Origin: Sclerodactyla briareus
Lineage: Eukaryota; Echinodermata; Holothuroidea; Dendrochirotida; Sclerodactylidae
Length of the DNA: 64,000 bases
Assembly (NCBI GenBank): GCA_026419785.1
Contig: JAODTK010004320.1
Coordinates: 1 to 64,000 of the forward strand
Direction of reading: 5' to 3'
The notes beneath the pieces are model-generated. The model was not told where the DNA came from. It saw only the letters and a program-made list of their open reading frames with translations, and searched no databases. The position numbers and the translations under genes are program-made. Positions 45,977 to 57,600 of the stretch are shown piece after piece; within the stretch, counting starts at the first letter, position 1; each line of letters begins with the position of its first letter.

Positions 45977-46087
45977 ATAGTAATAGTATAGTATAGTATA
46001 GTATAGTTAGTATAGTATAGTATAGTATAGTATAGTATAGTATAGTATAGTATAGTATAGTATAGTATAGTATAGTATAGTATAGTA
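45977..46087 (+). repeat. (TATAG)n microsatellite
   Basis: About 20 units of a 5-bp repeat with a single one-base interruption. The minus frame through it reads Tyr-Tyr-Thr-Ile-Leu repeats and belongs to a 150-codon frame that is rejected. Confidence 0.95.
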
Positions 46088-46819
46088 GTTGTAGTGTAGT
46101 GTAGTGTGACTGGACTGGACTGGACCGGTCCAGCGAATGGCAGCGGGCAGAGTATGGAGGCCATACTAAACGATTCCCTCTTGTTTTCAGGCATTGGGGA
46201 CACAAAACTCCGTTTCCATCTGTTGAACTAATGGATCTATTACGGAGCTGTAGCGGTCCCGCTATGAGATCAGAAGATATATAGGGGTGTTTCCAAACAA
46301 ACTTTTGTAAACCAGGATAGATATCTTGAAGAATCTGTAACTTAAGGGAGCCAGTGGCGGGCGACACGATAAAATACGAATCGGATTATCCCGTATGTGG
46401 AACCAGTAGCATTCTCTCGCAGCAGAGCTTTGTAGATACTGTAACTTGGACAGATTGCTTGGGTAACCCTATAGAAATCAACTTGCAGTATAGTAGACAT
46501 TCTGGTAGAGGAAAGTCGTCATGGACCGGATACGCCAGAATAGTCATCCTACCAATGTGTTGAATGTGTTCCTGGAAGTCAGTCAGAATCAACAGAAACA
46601 TCAAGATTTCCTAGCAGACTCGACACATTGAATTTATTGGTCCCTTGTACTGGTACTTGGTACTGGTAATGAGATACTGGCCAACGCTCCTACGAGGGCA
46701 AGACGACCCGGATGGGGTTGGCAGCCCACATAAACAAAATAGTCCCGTCTCCAAGCCAGGTGTATATGGTTGCCCACAGCTGTCCTTGAAACTGTATTAA
46801 TCCTCAATGGATCACAATG

Positions 46820-48520
46820 CTGACTGGCAGTGCTTTCCAGTCTCGTACAGTTCTTTGGACGAACGAGTATTTGTGAGCAAATCTTTGTTTGCCGCAATGG
46901 TGGTGTATGAATTGCGGTGCGTGGTGCCGTTGAATTTGACGCCGGACAGGTTGTGAGTGACTTATGGGCAGGACAATTGGACCTAAGCGTGCTTGTTTAA
47001 AAATACACAGTCGTCTTGTTTTTCTGGCGGACGTCAAGGGGATTCCCACACCAGGCTTTTAACCATCTGGGTAGCACCCCCAGGGGCTCTAGATATAATA
47101 GTCGCGTGTGATAAAGCGAGCCGCTTCTTTTCTGGACAGATTCCAATAGGTCTATATTCTTTTTTTTGTATACGGATCCAGGCTGAGGAGCGTTACTCCA
47201 CACGGGTCTGACAAGTAATCTGTAGGCCTCAAGCTGTTGTTGTTTGATACAGGATAAAGGTTCCTACGGATAAATCCCCAGGATCTGTTAGCTTTCACCC
47301 ACCAATGTTTTCGTATGTGAGTTTCCAACTGAGGTTGTTTGAAAGAGTAATCCCTAAATAAGATGGTGGTCCACCACAGACCAAATACTTTGGCCACCCC
47401 GTGTGTAGGGCGAGCTGTACGGAGATCGGCATGAGTAATGTCATGATAAAACATTTATCCGTGGTTAAAATTTCATTTTGCCATTCATTGACCATTCATG
47501 TACCTTATTTAGATCATCCTGGCGTACATTTCGATCATCTTCACCTCCTCACTTCACGATAACAACACACAAGTCGTCAGCAAAGAGACGCACAGAGGAG
47601 CTATGCATCTCTGGAAGATCATTTATTACAAATAGGAAAAGGAGAGGGCCAGTAAAACGTTTTCCCTGTGGTACACAACACCCGCGGTGACCTTTGCCCA
47701 CCATGATTTCGCACCGTTTACCATATCTTTGAGTGCGTTGGGAAAGAAAGCTTGGTTACCACCCAAGTCAACACGGGTCCTGTATCCACCTCCAGCGAGT
47801 TTGGAAGAAGCCTTTCTATGGGCACAGTGTCAAACGCTTGGGAGAAATCCATAATAGCCATATAAACCTGAGATTTTATGTCAGAAGTTGGCCAGGTCTT
47901 GAACGTGAGGATTAATTGAGTCTCGCAAGAAATATCCACTACGAAAGCCGTGGTCCTGTTTTTTTTTGTTATGACTGAATGATTTTCAAGATGAACCCAT
48001 GATCCTGCGAGTGGATAATGTGTTCGAGCAACCTGCCCCAGATATAGGTAAGTGAAACTGGGCCGGTAATTATAAGCCATGGTTCTATCGCCTTTCTTGA
48101 AAATGGGTGGATGTTTGGCTTGGCAACCACATTAAGGGACCTCTCCGGTGTTCAAAGATCTTTGAAATAGACGGGTACGGAGGGCCGGGGCATCTCCTCG
48201 CCGGAAAGCTTCAATATCTTAGCAGGTATCTCGTCTGGGCGAGAAGCTTTGTGGGGATCCAGGGTCTTTAACACGAGCTTTAAACACCGTCGTTTCACCG
48301 TAATATTTCCCATGAGCGGATCTTTCTAGTACCCGGGACTCTGGATTTTCCTCCCTCGTGAACACAGAACAAAACTGATTATTTAGAATATCTGCTTTTG
48401 TCGCCGCATTTTTCAGCCACCCACCTCCCGTTCTGCGATAGTGCAGGGATTGCCAACGTGTCAACCCTAAGGCTTTTAATGAAACCATAAAATTTCTTGG
48501 GGGAATTCCAAACAAATATT
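46820..48520 (-). pseudogene. LINE reverse transcriptase domain
   Basis: Minus-strand motifs in order: Asn-Gln-Phe-Cys-Ser-Val-Phe-Thr (about 48378), Asp-Glu-Ile-Pro-Ala (about 48235), Asn-Tyr-Arg-Pro (48070), Met-Asp-Phe-Ser-Gln-Ala-Phe-Asp-Thr-Val (47860-47831, first catalytic Asp), Gly-Pro-Leu-Leu-Phe (about 47650), Phe-Ala-Asp-Asp-Leu (47573-47587, catalytic YxDD-type box), Tyr-Leu-Gly-Ile-Thr-Leu (47355), Asn-Arg-Ser-Trp-Gly-Phe-Ile-Arg-Arg-Asn-Leu (47295), Asp-Pro-Tyr-Thr-Lys-Lys (47170), and Arg-Thr-Val-Arg-Asp-Trp-Lys-Ala-Leu-Pro near the C-terminus (46835). This is a complete but frameshifted Jockey-superfamily RT. Confidence 0.9.
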
Positions 48521-48899
48521 TTGTTTTATGTACGTCCTATAAGAATGCTTGATATTTTCATGTGTTTCTTCTCTCCTTAATTAACGATATCGTTCACAGT
48601 TGATTGTAGTATTTAATCTACGGTGAGAGTTATAAGCACGTTGTTTGCGCCTGTCATTTGCGTCTGATCCTGCTATCATCCATGGAGAGATATGGCCGGC
48701 TTTCCCATTTTGGAAGGGGATGAATAGTACATCCATAGCATCCTGGTGGTAGCACAGAATTCGTTGTAGAGGGAGTTCGCTGAGACCTCAGAAGTAGAAT
48801 GGGAAGTCAAGACCCTCTCGGTCCAATCCTCCTGTGGCGCTTTAAACCTTCCCAAATCTGCCCTAACTGTACATGTATAATTTTCGGTGGGTCTTTGTT

Positions 48900-49560
48900 T
48901 AGAGCTTCTTGGTTTAGTGCTAACACTGATAACGGAATTCCCATCAATGGTCACTGATGCCGGGTACGACCCAGGATCGCTCACCAGTGTCGGGTTCGTC
49001 GTAAAAAAGAGTTCAAGAATGTTATTGCCTCGAGTGGGTGACCTGACGATCTGTTCCCGAGACCAAAATCTGCTGCTATGTTCAGACCATTTGAAACGGG
49101 AAAGTTGACATATGACCCGCCAGCACGGAAAGAAAAGGGAAGCCCCGTCATGCTAGGGAGTTAAAATCAACCTGCCTAAAATGCATGGGGGCCGTTTATC
49201 CGAGTTACCATCGAATCAATGAGAGGCGCAATGCATCCCGTACTCGGCAGAGTTTTACCGAGGGGGTGAGATCTGTAAAAGGAGCCAATTGTACTATCCT
49301 TGGCACCAGTGTATTTTTCGACCGAGACCCAAACTAATCTCGGCATTTGAGTCTAAAGCGACCCGATGGGTAGCCAACCAAGGTCGTTGCGCAGGGCACC
49401 AAGACCCCTCCCCTTAGATTCCCGTGTTCCTGTCTTTACTGACGACTGTAAAGTCAAGGGGAAAAGCTCACTACTAGGATAGTTTCATTCAAGTGAGTTT
49501 CTGTACCTATTATCACATCGGGACTATAGTTTTCAATACACATGCCAGGTCGCCACCTTG
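48900..49560 (-). pseudogene. LINE endonuclease domain
   Basis: Ordered APE-endonuclease signatures on the minus strand: Ile-Ile-Gly-Thr-Glu-Thr-His-Leu (49490-49515; the Glu is the usual metal ligand), Lys-Asp-Arg-Asn-Thr-Gly (about 49430), a Phe-Tyr-Arg region (about 49283), Gly-Asp-Phe-Asn (about 49170), and Pro-Thr-Arg-Gly-Asn-Asn with Leu-Phe-Phe-Thr-Thr-Asn-Pro (about 49045-48995), where such domains usually have RGNNxLDLxxTN. The terminal Ser-Asp-His motif is represented by Val-Ser-Asp near 48984. Frameshifted several times. Confidence 0.8.
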
Positions 49561-49889
49561 TTGTTGATACTACAGAAAATTTATAACCATAAAACACCTT
49601 CAGGGAATTTCTATTCCTGTTATGAAGAACTTTACTATGCAGACAGGTCTCTTGAGTATGTATTAGAACCAGTAGTACCGGTACTAATCAATTATGAAAG
49701 GAATAGGTCTTGGAATTGACTCAGCAGTGCTAAGGCGAGAAGACCTAATGTTAACGGTACGGGGGGAAAGATGTAGCACGAGGTAGCCTAAACTATCCCC
49801 ATTGGATTCACCAACAGGAAAAGACTATTACTGAGGCTAAGCATCAGAGCTAGCACACAGCCGGGAATAAGCATGATTAGGGTTGTCGC

Positions 49890-50047
49890 ATTTGATACAT
49901 AATCCCAACTTACGTTACTACTTCTTGCAAAAATTCCGTATGAGGAAACATCATGCCATACATCCCACATGGTACCACTTGTTCCACATTTGTCACAGCA
50001 GACTGCACGCTGGCCCCATTTTGCAGACTTGCTGCAAATCACACAGA
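49890..50047 (-). pseudogene. LINE PHD-type zinc finger
   Basis: Minus strand reads Cys-Val-Ile-Cys (50045-50034), then Lys-Trp-Gly-Gln-Arg-Ala-Val-Cys-Cys-Asp-Lys-Cys (about 50018-49986), and in the next frame Trp-Tyr-His-Val-Gly-Cys (about 49978), ending with Cys-Ile-Lys-Cys-Asp-Asn-Pro-Asn-His. The Cys4-His-Cys3 layout with the WYHxxC string is that of a PHD finger, common in the N-terminal part of CR1-like elements. Confidence 0.75.
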
Positions 50048-50060
50048 TATTTCGCTTATA

Positions 50061-50089
50061 AGGACCGGGTTCGGATGTAGGTCGCCAGC
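50061..50089 (-). other. 2A-like motif at LINE ORF start
   Basis: Minus strand reads Ala-Gly-Asp-Leu-His-Pro-Asn-Pro, then after a one-base slip Gly-Pro. Asp-x-x-x-Asn-Pro-Gly-Pro endings are the hallmark of 2A-like ribosome-skipping peptides, which are known upstream of the endonuclease in APE-type LINEs of echinoderms and other marine animals. His in place of Glu makes activity doubtful. Confidence 0.6.
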
Positions 50090-50589
50090 TTGGACAAGTC
50101 ATCCATTGAGAGCAGTACAAGGCCTGATGATCCACCTGGCTAGTTTGTGAGAGGTTTTATGAGTAATATGAAACCCAAATTACATGAGGGAGGGTCACAC
50201 CATTGTGTGAGGGTATCCACGTCAAATATGATGTCCGGTGTCAACAATAATTTATGGCCCACCATGGTCACCCCACAGTTATTTGAACTGGAAACCCCGA
50301 GAGTTTGCTATCCAAGATGTTTTGTTATCTCTTAGTTTTAGCCAGGGGTGGCAGCTAGTTTCCAAATGTATGTCACTATGCCATTTCCCGAAATTGTGTA
50401 TGACATCAGCTTCAGTTGTTCTTTGGGCGGACCTAACTGATATAGAGCTCCCTGTGTCATTCCACTCACATATTACTGACACAGGAAGCTTTGTGCCGAA
50501 ACAAAATTTACATCATAGGGGCAGGCAGGCAAAAATCATAACAGGACGATCACAACTATTTGGGCAGAACGCCCAATGAAGAGGACGTC

Positions 50590-50960
50590 TGTCTAGAGAA
50601 CCCCATTGACCTTAAAACTGATTGTGATCTTTTGGTAGATAGCTGGTAAACCAGCGCAGGTACTGGTCAACCAGACCCGTAGCCTACCTATTACTGAGCG
50701 AAGCGTATGTCACGGCCGATGATCAAATGCTGAGCTTAATCACGAAGACACACGAAAATCTTCCGATTGTCCATACCAGGGACAATGACGGCACAAGAGT
50801 GTTCCGGTACTGTGGAGAGCTATGTGAGTTTGGTGGGGGCAATCATGATTAGACCTAATGGGGATCATTGTCTATGACTGGTCGACAAATTCTGGTTCAC
50901 AAAATAATTATAGGTTTATCAAGGCAATATGATCCTATAGGTATTCTCTAATCAGTGGTT
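50590..50960. other. Gene-free stretch
   Basis: May include the LINE 5' untranslated region. No motif identified. Confidence 0.35.
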
Positions 50961-50964
50961 GTTG

Positions 50965-51170
50965 CTATTCGGCGTGATTCCCATCGTATAAAAACGAGGA
51001 AAGCTGTCGAGTTTCCAACAAATTTATCCCGTAGCACGCAAAGCACTGCCCACCATTGCCCGTCCAGGCAAGCTGATTCAGACACCTGGTATTATGTAGG
51101 CTTGCTGTAGGGATATCCCCATATTCTGACGTCTCGTTGATCCAGCGCCTCATGCACGTGGATACAGCTA
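50965..51170 (-). CDS. Candidate exon, unassigned
   Basis: Minus strand, acceptor CCCGCCCCAG (ending 51171), entry in phase 1. The open frame of about 66 codons reads Ser-Thr-Cys-Met-Arg-Arg-Trp-Ile-Asn-Glu-Thr-Ser early, Thr-Arg-Cys-Leu-Asn-Gln in the middle and Gly-Gln-Cys-Phe-Ala-Cys later, then TAG. Four Cys plus an N-glycosylation sequon suggest an extracellular domain. No donor is convincing and no family was recognised. Confidence 0.25.
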
Positions 51171-51199
51171 CTGGGGCGGGAGAGGGGGCTGGGGTCAAG

Positions 51200-51940
51200 A
51201 AGGAGAAATCTAGATCAGTAAGACCCCCACCTTACAACGTTGGTTCCTCACTGGTTACATCCCCTCTTGGCCTCATCCTATCGAGTTCCCAACTAGTGGT
51301 GGGACCTTGCTAGTTTTAAACTTCCCTACGTTCCGACGAAAATGGAAACGATTTTCATCTCCAAGAATGTGTATGTACCAAGGAAAGAGAGCAAAAATAT
51401 GGTGGTTTCCCATAGGTACTGTAGGCCTACATGAACTTCAATGAAATTAGGCACTTTCTGAGATTTGAGCAATTTTAATGGATAATATGAGAAGCCCACC
51501 AGTTTAATGTCCAGCGCCTTTATAAAAGTTATGGCTGGGCCACGGCATCAGCTCCGTAAATTAGGTCAGTGAAGAAAGGGAAGTGCATTTCTGGTGGCAT
51601 CTAAGCGGCCTAGTTTCCATGTACGCTCATCTAGATCCTCCATACGTTTGCAATTAGCCCGACAAGTGCCATTTTCGGCGATTTTCGGCGCCACGCTACG
51701 CCCCAACCAATAGTGAAAGTCTCCCTTAAATGCGTAACGCAGTCCACCTCACCCCCCCCCTCTTTTTCTCGAAAGGGATGACTGACCCCTACTCTGGAAG
51801 CAGAATTCCCTCCCGACCAGCAGCAATGAGTCCTGAACCATGTTGTGACCCGAACAGTGGTATCACTATAATCAATACTTTGATACTCTGTTTATACTCT
51901 GTTTATGAAAAATATAAACAGAGTTGATCTCGGCAACAGA
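51200..51940. other. Gene-free stretch
   Basis: Part of duplication copy B without a visible counterpart in copy A. No gene recognised. Confidence 0.4.
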
Positions 51941-51947
51941 ATAAGTT

Positions 51948-52640
51948 ATGTCAGTAGTAACAAACCAATGAGCCTAAGGGTAGATGGCAGTACGCCGGAA
52001 CAGGCCAGGGGAGCTAATTCCCATCAGCAATAGAAGCCTACAACTCAAGCGAGTCAGCGGGTGTATACATTTCCGGCTTTAACCCCTTCCTCGAATAATC
52101 CTGGAGGGTGGGGTCGTCTTTCGCTACATTTTGAGGATGCGCCTTTTGGCTTCTCGATTTCCACACAGTAGTTTTAGGCGGTGAAGTCATGTCAGCCTCC
52201 CCCACTGTGGACCACGGATGGACGTGCACGCCCCAGATCGCTGGTAACCTCACTTTCAGATTGCTGCGAAGTGCAGTCGTGGAAATAGGAATATGAAATA
52301 ATGATGGAACATTAATTCTGAAATTTTCAATACCATTATACCCGAACAAAATGAAACAACGATGAAATTGAGACATCCCGTAACATTTGAATCGGTCAAC
52401 TCCAGAATGTTTTAGGAGATACGAGAATGATAATGACCTATGAACCCTGTCTGTAATGTGTTCGTACGTAATGGTCGAAATTCGTGCTATGTTTTCTTCA
52501 CACCCAAATTGCGGCCTCGCCTTGTGGTCGGTCCTATCCAAATTTTCAACAACAAAAAATACACTAAAGCTGTGTATTGGGCACAATCTTCAATTACAAA
52601 TTGTCTCTTGTGACGTCACGTAGGAGAACCGCGGGAACCT
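51948..52640. repeat. Large duplication, copy B, distal part
   Basis: 51948-52290 matches 13225-13567, and 52370-52640 matches one unit of the 14270-15280 tandem repeat. It contains a full CRE palindrome TGACGTCA near 52611. The 182-codon minus frame (52038-52586), the longest in the window, is not open in copy A and has no motif. Confidence 0.8.
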
Positions 52641-52649
52641 CTGTTAGGC

Positions 52650-53390
52650 AAAGTCATCGCAAAACAAGTACTTAAAAAACACCTGTGACAAATGTACGAT
52701 AGATAATTGGCCTGAAAATTCACGAAACTGTTCATAGAATTTTTAAACACCACGAACGGTTGTTTTGTTATCAAAGGGCGAAATTGTACAATTCATTTCA
52801 GTAAGTCTACGCGGCGGCCTGATTCTCTGTGACGTCGATAATATATATATGTACATCACCAAATTTAATTAATCAGTAGGTGCAATGTCAATCTCATGTG
52901 ATAATGGAAGAGTTTCAAGGACACATTCCACAAGTTTTGTTGGAACCCGACAGGGCGAAACGCCTGTTTTCAACTTTCTTTTGCTTTCATACTATTATTA
53001 TATATTTTCGGTTTGTTTATCATTTTAATAGCCTTATTATTGTAATACACAATTCAAGTATTGATTCCCCGGTGAGTCAGAGATTCTTTTGCAGTCATGC
53101 GTGTTGATTTTGGTACAGAGCCGTACTGTTCCGCATTAGACCGTGAGGTCATTGCCGGCAGACTGTGAATATTTTAAAAGTTTATAAACTCAATCGCGAC
53201 CTCAACTGGATGGGTGAAGCCTTATTATGTGGGTTTTCAATGAGTAAGCTTCTTGAAGGAGGGTTTCGAAAATATTGCTCCCTTCTTTTCATCTTTTTTT
53301 TTTTCATTTGGCAGTAATAAAGACATGTATGTTTCAGTTGCAGTGAAAAGTTTTACATGAAACCCGGACCCATTCCCTGCATTGACGCTT
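52650..53390. other. Gene-free stretch with AGGTCA-family remnant
   Basis: AACTCAATCGCGACCTCAACTGGATGGGTGAAGCC-like text at about 53185-53240 is a remnant of the satellite family. No gene. Confidence 0.4.
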
Positions 53391-53397
53391 TCTCCAC

Positions 53398-53538
53398 CAG
53401 GGATGTAGTCGAGACCGGATAGGCCGAGACCGAGACCACCCTCACATTTTGAGTCTCTACACTCGGTCTCGAAAGTTGAGACCGAGACCGGCAATTTGAG
53501 AATAATTCGAGACCGAGACCGGTCCGACTACATCCCTG
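53398..53538. mobile_element. hAT-type MITE, 141 bp
   Basis: Terminal inverted repeats CAGGGATGTAGTCG (left) and CGACTACATCCCTG (right, exact reverse complement) bound an interior of GAGACCGAGACC repeats. Flanking 8-bp target duplications TTCTCCAC (53390-53397) and TTCTCCAA (53539-53546) differ at one base. A CAGGG terminus plus an 8-bp duplication is diagnostic of the hAT superfamily. No coding capacity. Confidence 0.9.
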
Positions 53539-53549
53539 TTCTCCAAAGA

Positions 53550-54480
53550 ATAATTGAGTCGCGTTGACCCCGTCCTATCTACCATCTCACGGGCGTAGTC
53601 GGCGGCTAAAGAAGAGTGACATGAATTACATATTCGTGACGAAACTTTGGTAGTTCAAAGGTAATCTCAGCCCCCCCCCCCCCCCACCAATGAGGCACAA
53701 TAAATTTCGCCACTCAGCTAGCTTAATGTGACTGAAAGCTTCATCGATGATGGCGGGTTTGTTACTTAATAGGTAATACAATTCTAGCTAGGACGGAACA
53801 AATCGGGGTCCTTGTTCTTCCTACACATGGCAGTAGCATTCTATTAGCCTAACAAAAATAGCTCCCACGTGATTCCGCCAAACTAGCAGAAATTATAGTC
53901 AGGTCGTCTTTTCATCTAGTTTCGAAGTCAATAGTACATATCTCTTGTGCATTCTTACCAAGTTCACCCATCAGTTAGCTGCAGCCCAACACTCCTCGTT
54001 GATGACAGTTACGGCATGTTTATAGGCCAATATTTGTTCAATGATCAAGCCTTGTTCCATGCAGTTCATTACTGGTAGGATGCGCTCACGGTCTGTGCTG
54101 ATGACTCCGTCCACTTCGTCAAATGCTGTCCAGCATCGACTGGTTCCACTTTACAGTGAATTGTCGTCACGCATCACAATATTTTTTATACCGGTATACT
54201 GCCAATTTTTCAATGAGTTTACCTTCCGTTCCGAGTGTTAGGTCACTGCATTCGTCCTGATATGTATATTATAGAGCCATTCTGGGTCGTCCAATAAATG
54301 TATGTGATTGGCTTGTTCTATAGATGTTATTTGACATAATGTCCAGTCTTCGGGTAACTTCGCAATCGGTTTGATGAAGTGTGCTAAGATAGAAAAGATC
54401 TAGATTCACGGTATGTCTTCCTGATCGATGGCATCTAGCAGACATCGGGATGTACAGTAATATGAGAAGGTACTATCATT
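53550..54480. other. Gene-free stretch
   Basis: A C-run of 15 lies at 53671-53685. No gene recognised. Confidence 0.45.
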
Positions 54481-54615
54481 CGATGTCCCCGGGGTCCGAT
54501 GTTCCCGAGGTTCGATGTTCCCGGGGTCCGATGTTCCCTTTTCGTGCGTTCAAGTTTTAATGACACCCCGAGTTTACGAGGTTCGATGTTCCCAGGTTTC
54601 GATGTTCCCAGTTTT
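54480..54615 (+). repeat. CGATGTTCCC minisatellite
   Basis: At least six imperfect units of about 17 bp built on TTCGATGTTCCCGGGG or CCGATGTTCCC, interrupted by about 40 bp of other sequence. The 147-codon minus frame across it is a repeat by-product. Confidence 0.85.
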
Positions 54616-54869
54616 TCTCTATAGTTGTTAACATTTCTAAAATTTATGAGGCTCGAATGACTCAAGAAACGCGAAACAATTTCTCCTCCGTGTGCGCTAA
54701 GTTTCATGTTTACTAAGATTTTCCAAAATTTTATGTTTGTCAACTTGATGTGATACCGAGGGCGAACAGGAATAACACTCCATTCCAATATATCCCAACT
54801 TGGGTCCAATAGACGCCCGTGGTCGCTTAACAAGCTCGGTGTGAACTTAAGGTTGTTGCTAAATGCCAT

Positions 54870-54975
54870 TATCTTCATATCATTATCTTCATATCATACT
54901 CTATAGCTTTAATCGATACTTCTATATCTTCATATCAATACTTCTATAATGTTATATCAATACTTCTATCAGTGG
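54870..54975 (+). repeat. Short AT-rich tandem repeat
   Basis: Alternating ATCTTCATATCA and ATACTTCTAT words, about eight units in total. Confidence 0.75.
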
Positions 54976-54979
54976 CATT

Positions 54980-57330
54980 CCCAAAATTGGCGGCGTTAGA
55001 TAATTTGTTAATTACCCCATACCCCCCCCCCCCCGCTACAAAGAGTGGTGGTGGGACATGGTAGCTCATGGAGATTAATACGTAGTACGATTAAGTATTA
55101 AGTATTGATTCAGAAAGGATGATTATGTCCACTCACAACTAATATTCTAGGAACACCACAGTACAAGCATACCGCAGCTGTAATTCGGCTCATGCCCTGT
55201 TCAATCATTCTACTAATCATTTGATGTTGATATCGCTAAGCGGAAATGGTACACACGCCCCCAAACATTTCCCTATCTAACTGTATCAACCATTATCATA
55301 GCCACAGAGGGGTCAGTAAACCGATGAGAGCTCCCTAACCTTTATCAGTTATTATGATCTATTATTAGCTTTTTCACACGCATCAGTATTTTGCAGTTTT
55401 AACTACCCCACAGTGATTTTATGATGTGTGGTTTAACGCGACTGCTGCATGGTCATTATTTATCAGCCGTTACTGATGTGCTGGGTAATCGGGACCATTT
55501 ATTACCATGAGTTAGTGCAATCTCGCAGATGGCCAAATTCGGTTTTCTTCTTCTGCCTAACTTTGCCGACGCTAGTCTAGATAGAAGTGACAATTAATAC
55601 TAGTTTGTTATTTGTGTAATATATTTTTTATCCCATTCCCCCCTTTCTTATCGACCTCGAACATGATCTGAACAGTGGAGACGTGATTAACGACACAAAA
55701 TAGTTCCCGCTATATAACACATTGCACACGACAACTTTCCCGGGGACTTTCATTTTGTACAAACCATACACTGAACTCCAACTCCAATTTTTAGAGGGTG
55801 TACTAGCTATTTATTTACAGACCTTAACCTCGGAAAAAAATATATCTACAGAATGAAATTAGGATGGAATTGATTTGGAACCCACTTCCATTATACTACG
55901 CTATGCAACAAAAATTGCTGAGTTCAAATAATGGAAATATTATGCTAACAACCGATACGCCTTCAATGGGGTGCGATTGACCATGAGAATAGTAGCTGAT
56001 TAAATGGTTGTAACGCGCACAATCCAGTTATTCAGTGCTCGAGGCGCGAATACAGAAGAGGAGGGAGGAAAACAAAACCGCCACAATCATCGGCGGACAA
56101 CCTCGACCCTAGCCTACATGTTTTTAATTTCCACGACGATGGCGCCATGGCTGCTGGGCAGCATATTAAAAAAAGGAGTCCCAATTGTTCTTTGTTTTTT
56201 AATTGACTCATCCAGGCTTGACATTCGCTCAGATGAATTGGTAGCGATTCACAAGATATAGGGCAGCCCAAGAAATTCCTTGTCACCCCATGAGTCTGTT
56301 TGTTTCGCTTAGTCAAAGGACGAGGCACTAGGGACGTCGATGTAATTAACCCCTAGAAATTCAAATACTTTTATTCAGAAATTTAAATACATAAATATAT
56401 TCAAATCTGGCCCAACGAATTGAAGGCAATGGTCGTTGCGACAATATACTGTAAAGTTTTTCAAATTAGTTGCCGTCCGTGGTAATTTGAAACGGACGTT
56501 TACAGGGTGAACATAGGTGCAACCCTACATGGGTCAGCTTCATAGATGCTCCGTCTTCACAACTAGAACTAGCTTACATTCACTTGTAGCTATATATAAA
56601 TAATGACAACACTCCTCTTATACTGTGGCAGTCTGTCAGCACGTTTGCGACACATATTTACTATAGTAGTGGGCAACACAATCATCTCTCGCTCTCTCTC
56701 TCGCCGCTATTGACCAAAATTGTGTAGGCAGAAATTTTCTCGTGAGAGACAACATAGCCGTGAAAGTATACAGTTACGGGAACATTTCATACAAGATACA
56801 CGGGGCATCGAATATTCTTTATAACTAATCTGAAAGGTTATACCCATAGATTTTCAGCAGGAACTTGCAAACATTTTTTCTCGGGATTTTGCGACATTTT
56901 CCTTAAACTCAATATCCTCAGTTGCACTGGAGAAGAGTCCAAAGGTGACATGCCATGTTGAACTAGAATTAGCGCTCTTGATATAACGTCATGAGATTCT
57001 TAAACAGACTGAAATGATTCATGATTAAATAATGAAAATACTGATGTAGTTCTGGGAGTTAATATCAATATAAAAATTATGTCGCGGAATCCTCTGAGTT
57101 ACATTCTCTGTCCATGCGTAACAAATATTAGGTGTTAGTCTGTTAGTCCGTAGTGGCCATGCTTTTACAACATTTGTATATACAAAGATGGAGTGTGACA
57201 CGCATGCCTGGAGAAAAGAATACAATATCTACGTTTGGAAAATTGATACAATTTGATCGATACTGAATCCTATGCATGTAGCAACATTTAGGCAGATTTC
57301 CCATGTACTGTAGTTGGGCTCATCATCGTC
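54980..57330. other. Gene-free stretch
   Basis: A C-run lies at 55022-55034. A TATA-like TATATATAAATA near 56591 precedes no supported transcript. No coding segment recognised. Confidence 0.4.
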
Positions 57331-57339
57331 AAATTGTGC

Positions 57340-57600
57340 CTCGCTGACGGTGACTTTTTCTTCTGCCTAAGCCCAAAATCATCGAGTTACCCCCTGGGCG
57401 ATGAAAGTTCGGCATGCCAATATAGTACGCATATGGCTAAGCGCCATTCTGCAATTGCCTCATGCGCAGAGGTGTTTCTACTAGGCTCTCAAATTGGCCT
57501 AAATGTTTCTAGGACTTTTCGCCAATTGCCCTGTGGGCGGGAATATTTTTGGCGTAGGTAACACGATGCATTCAAACGCCGAGTGCCCAATGGGCAATAC
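57340..57600 (+). repeat. Degenerate tandem repeat
   Basis: Roughly 60-85-bp units sharing AATTGCC-like and TGGGCG words (57390, 57456, 57522, 57588). A 75-codon plus frame runs through it but follows the repeat phase and has no domain. Confidence 0.4.

Larger units (their letters stand above)
45050..46600. repeat. Large duplication, copy B, proximal part
   Basis: Homologue of 10200-12130, same orientation and order. This copy lacks the minisatellite but has gained a TATAG microsatellite at 45977-46087. The match ends near 46560, where the LINE insertion begins, and resumes on the other side at about 51948. Confidence 0.8.
46630..50580 (-). mobile_element. Near full-length APE-type LINE (CR1/L2-like), decayed
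   Basis: One ORF is scattered over all three minus frames in the order 2A-like motif, PHD-type finger, apurinic-like endonuclease, reverse transcriptase. Total length of about 4 kb fits a full-length element of this kind. Frequent single-base frameshifts break it every 100-300 bp while amino-acid motifs remain readable, which suggests either moderate age or uncorrected indels. It separates the two halves of duplication copy B, so it inserted after the duplication. The 5' limit is uncertain (50.58-50.85 kb); the 3' limit is placed where the duplication match ends. No target-site duplication was identified. Confidence 0.85.

Noticed and set aside
45915-46367. 150-codon minus frame
   Set aside because: One third is the TATAG microsatellite; the remainder is not conserved with copy A.
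46354-46563. Plus-strand open segment that aligns in part at protein level with copy A (a Val-Cys...Thr-Trp-Thr pattern)
   Set aside because: The minus strand of the same segment aligns equally well and copy A has stops, so nucleotide homology alone explains it.
52038-52586. 182-codon minus frame, the longest in the window
   Set aside because: It spans two different repeated blocks of the large duplication and is not open in the homologous sequence at 13.2-14.7 kb; no domain.
54435-54878. 147-codon minus frame
   Set aside because: Runs through the CGATGTTCCC minisatellite, giving Gly-Asn-Ile-Glu-Pro-type reiterations.
56585-56605. TATA box near 56591
   Set aside because: No exon, start codon or transcript structure downstream on either strand supports a promoter.
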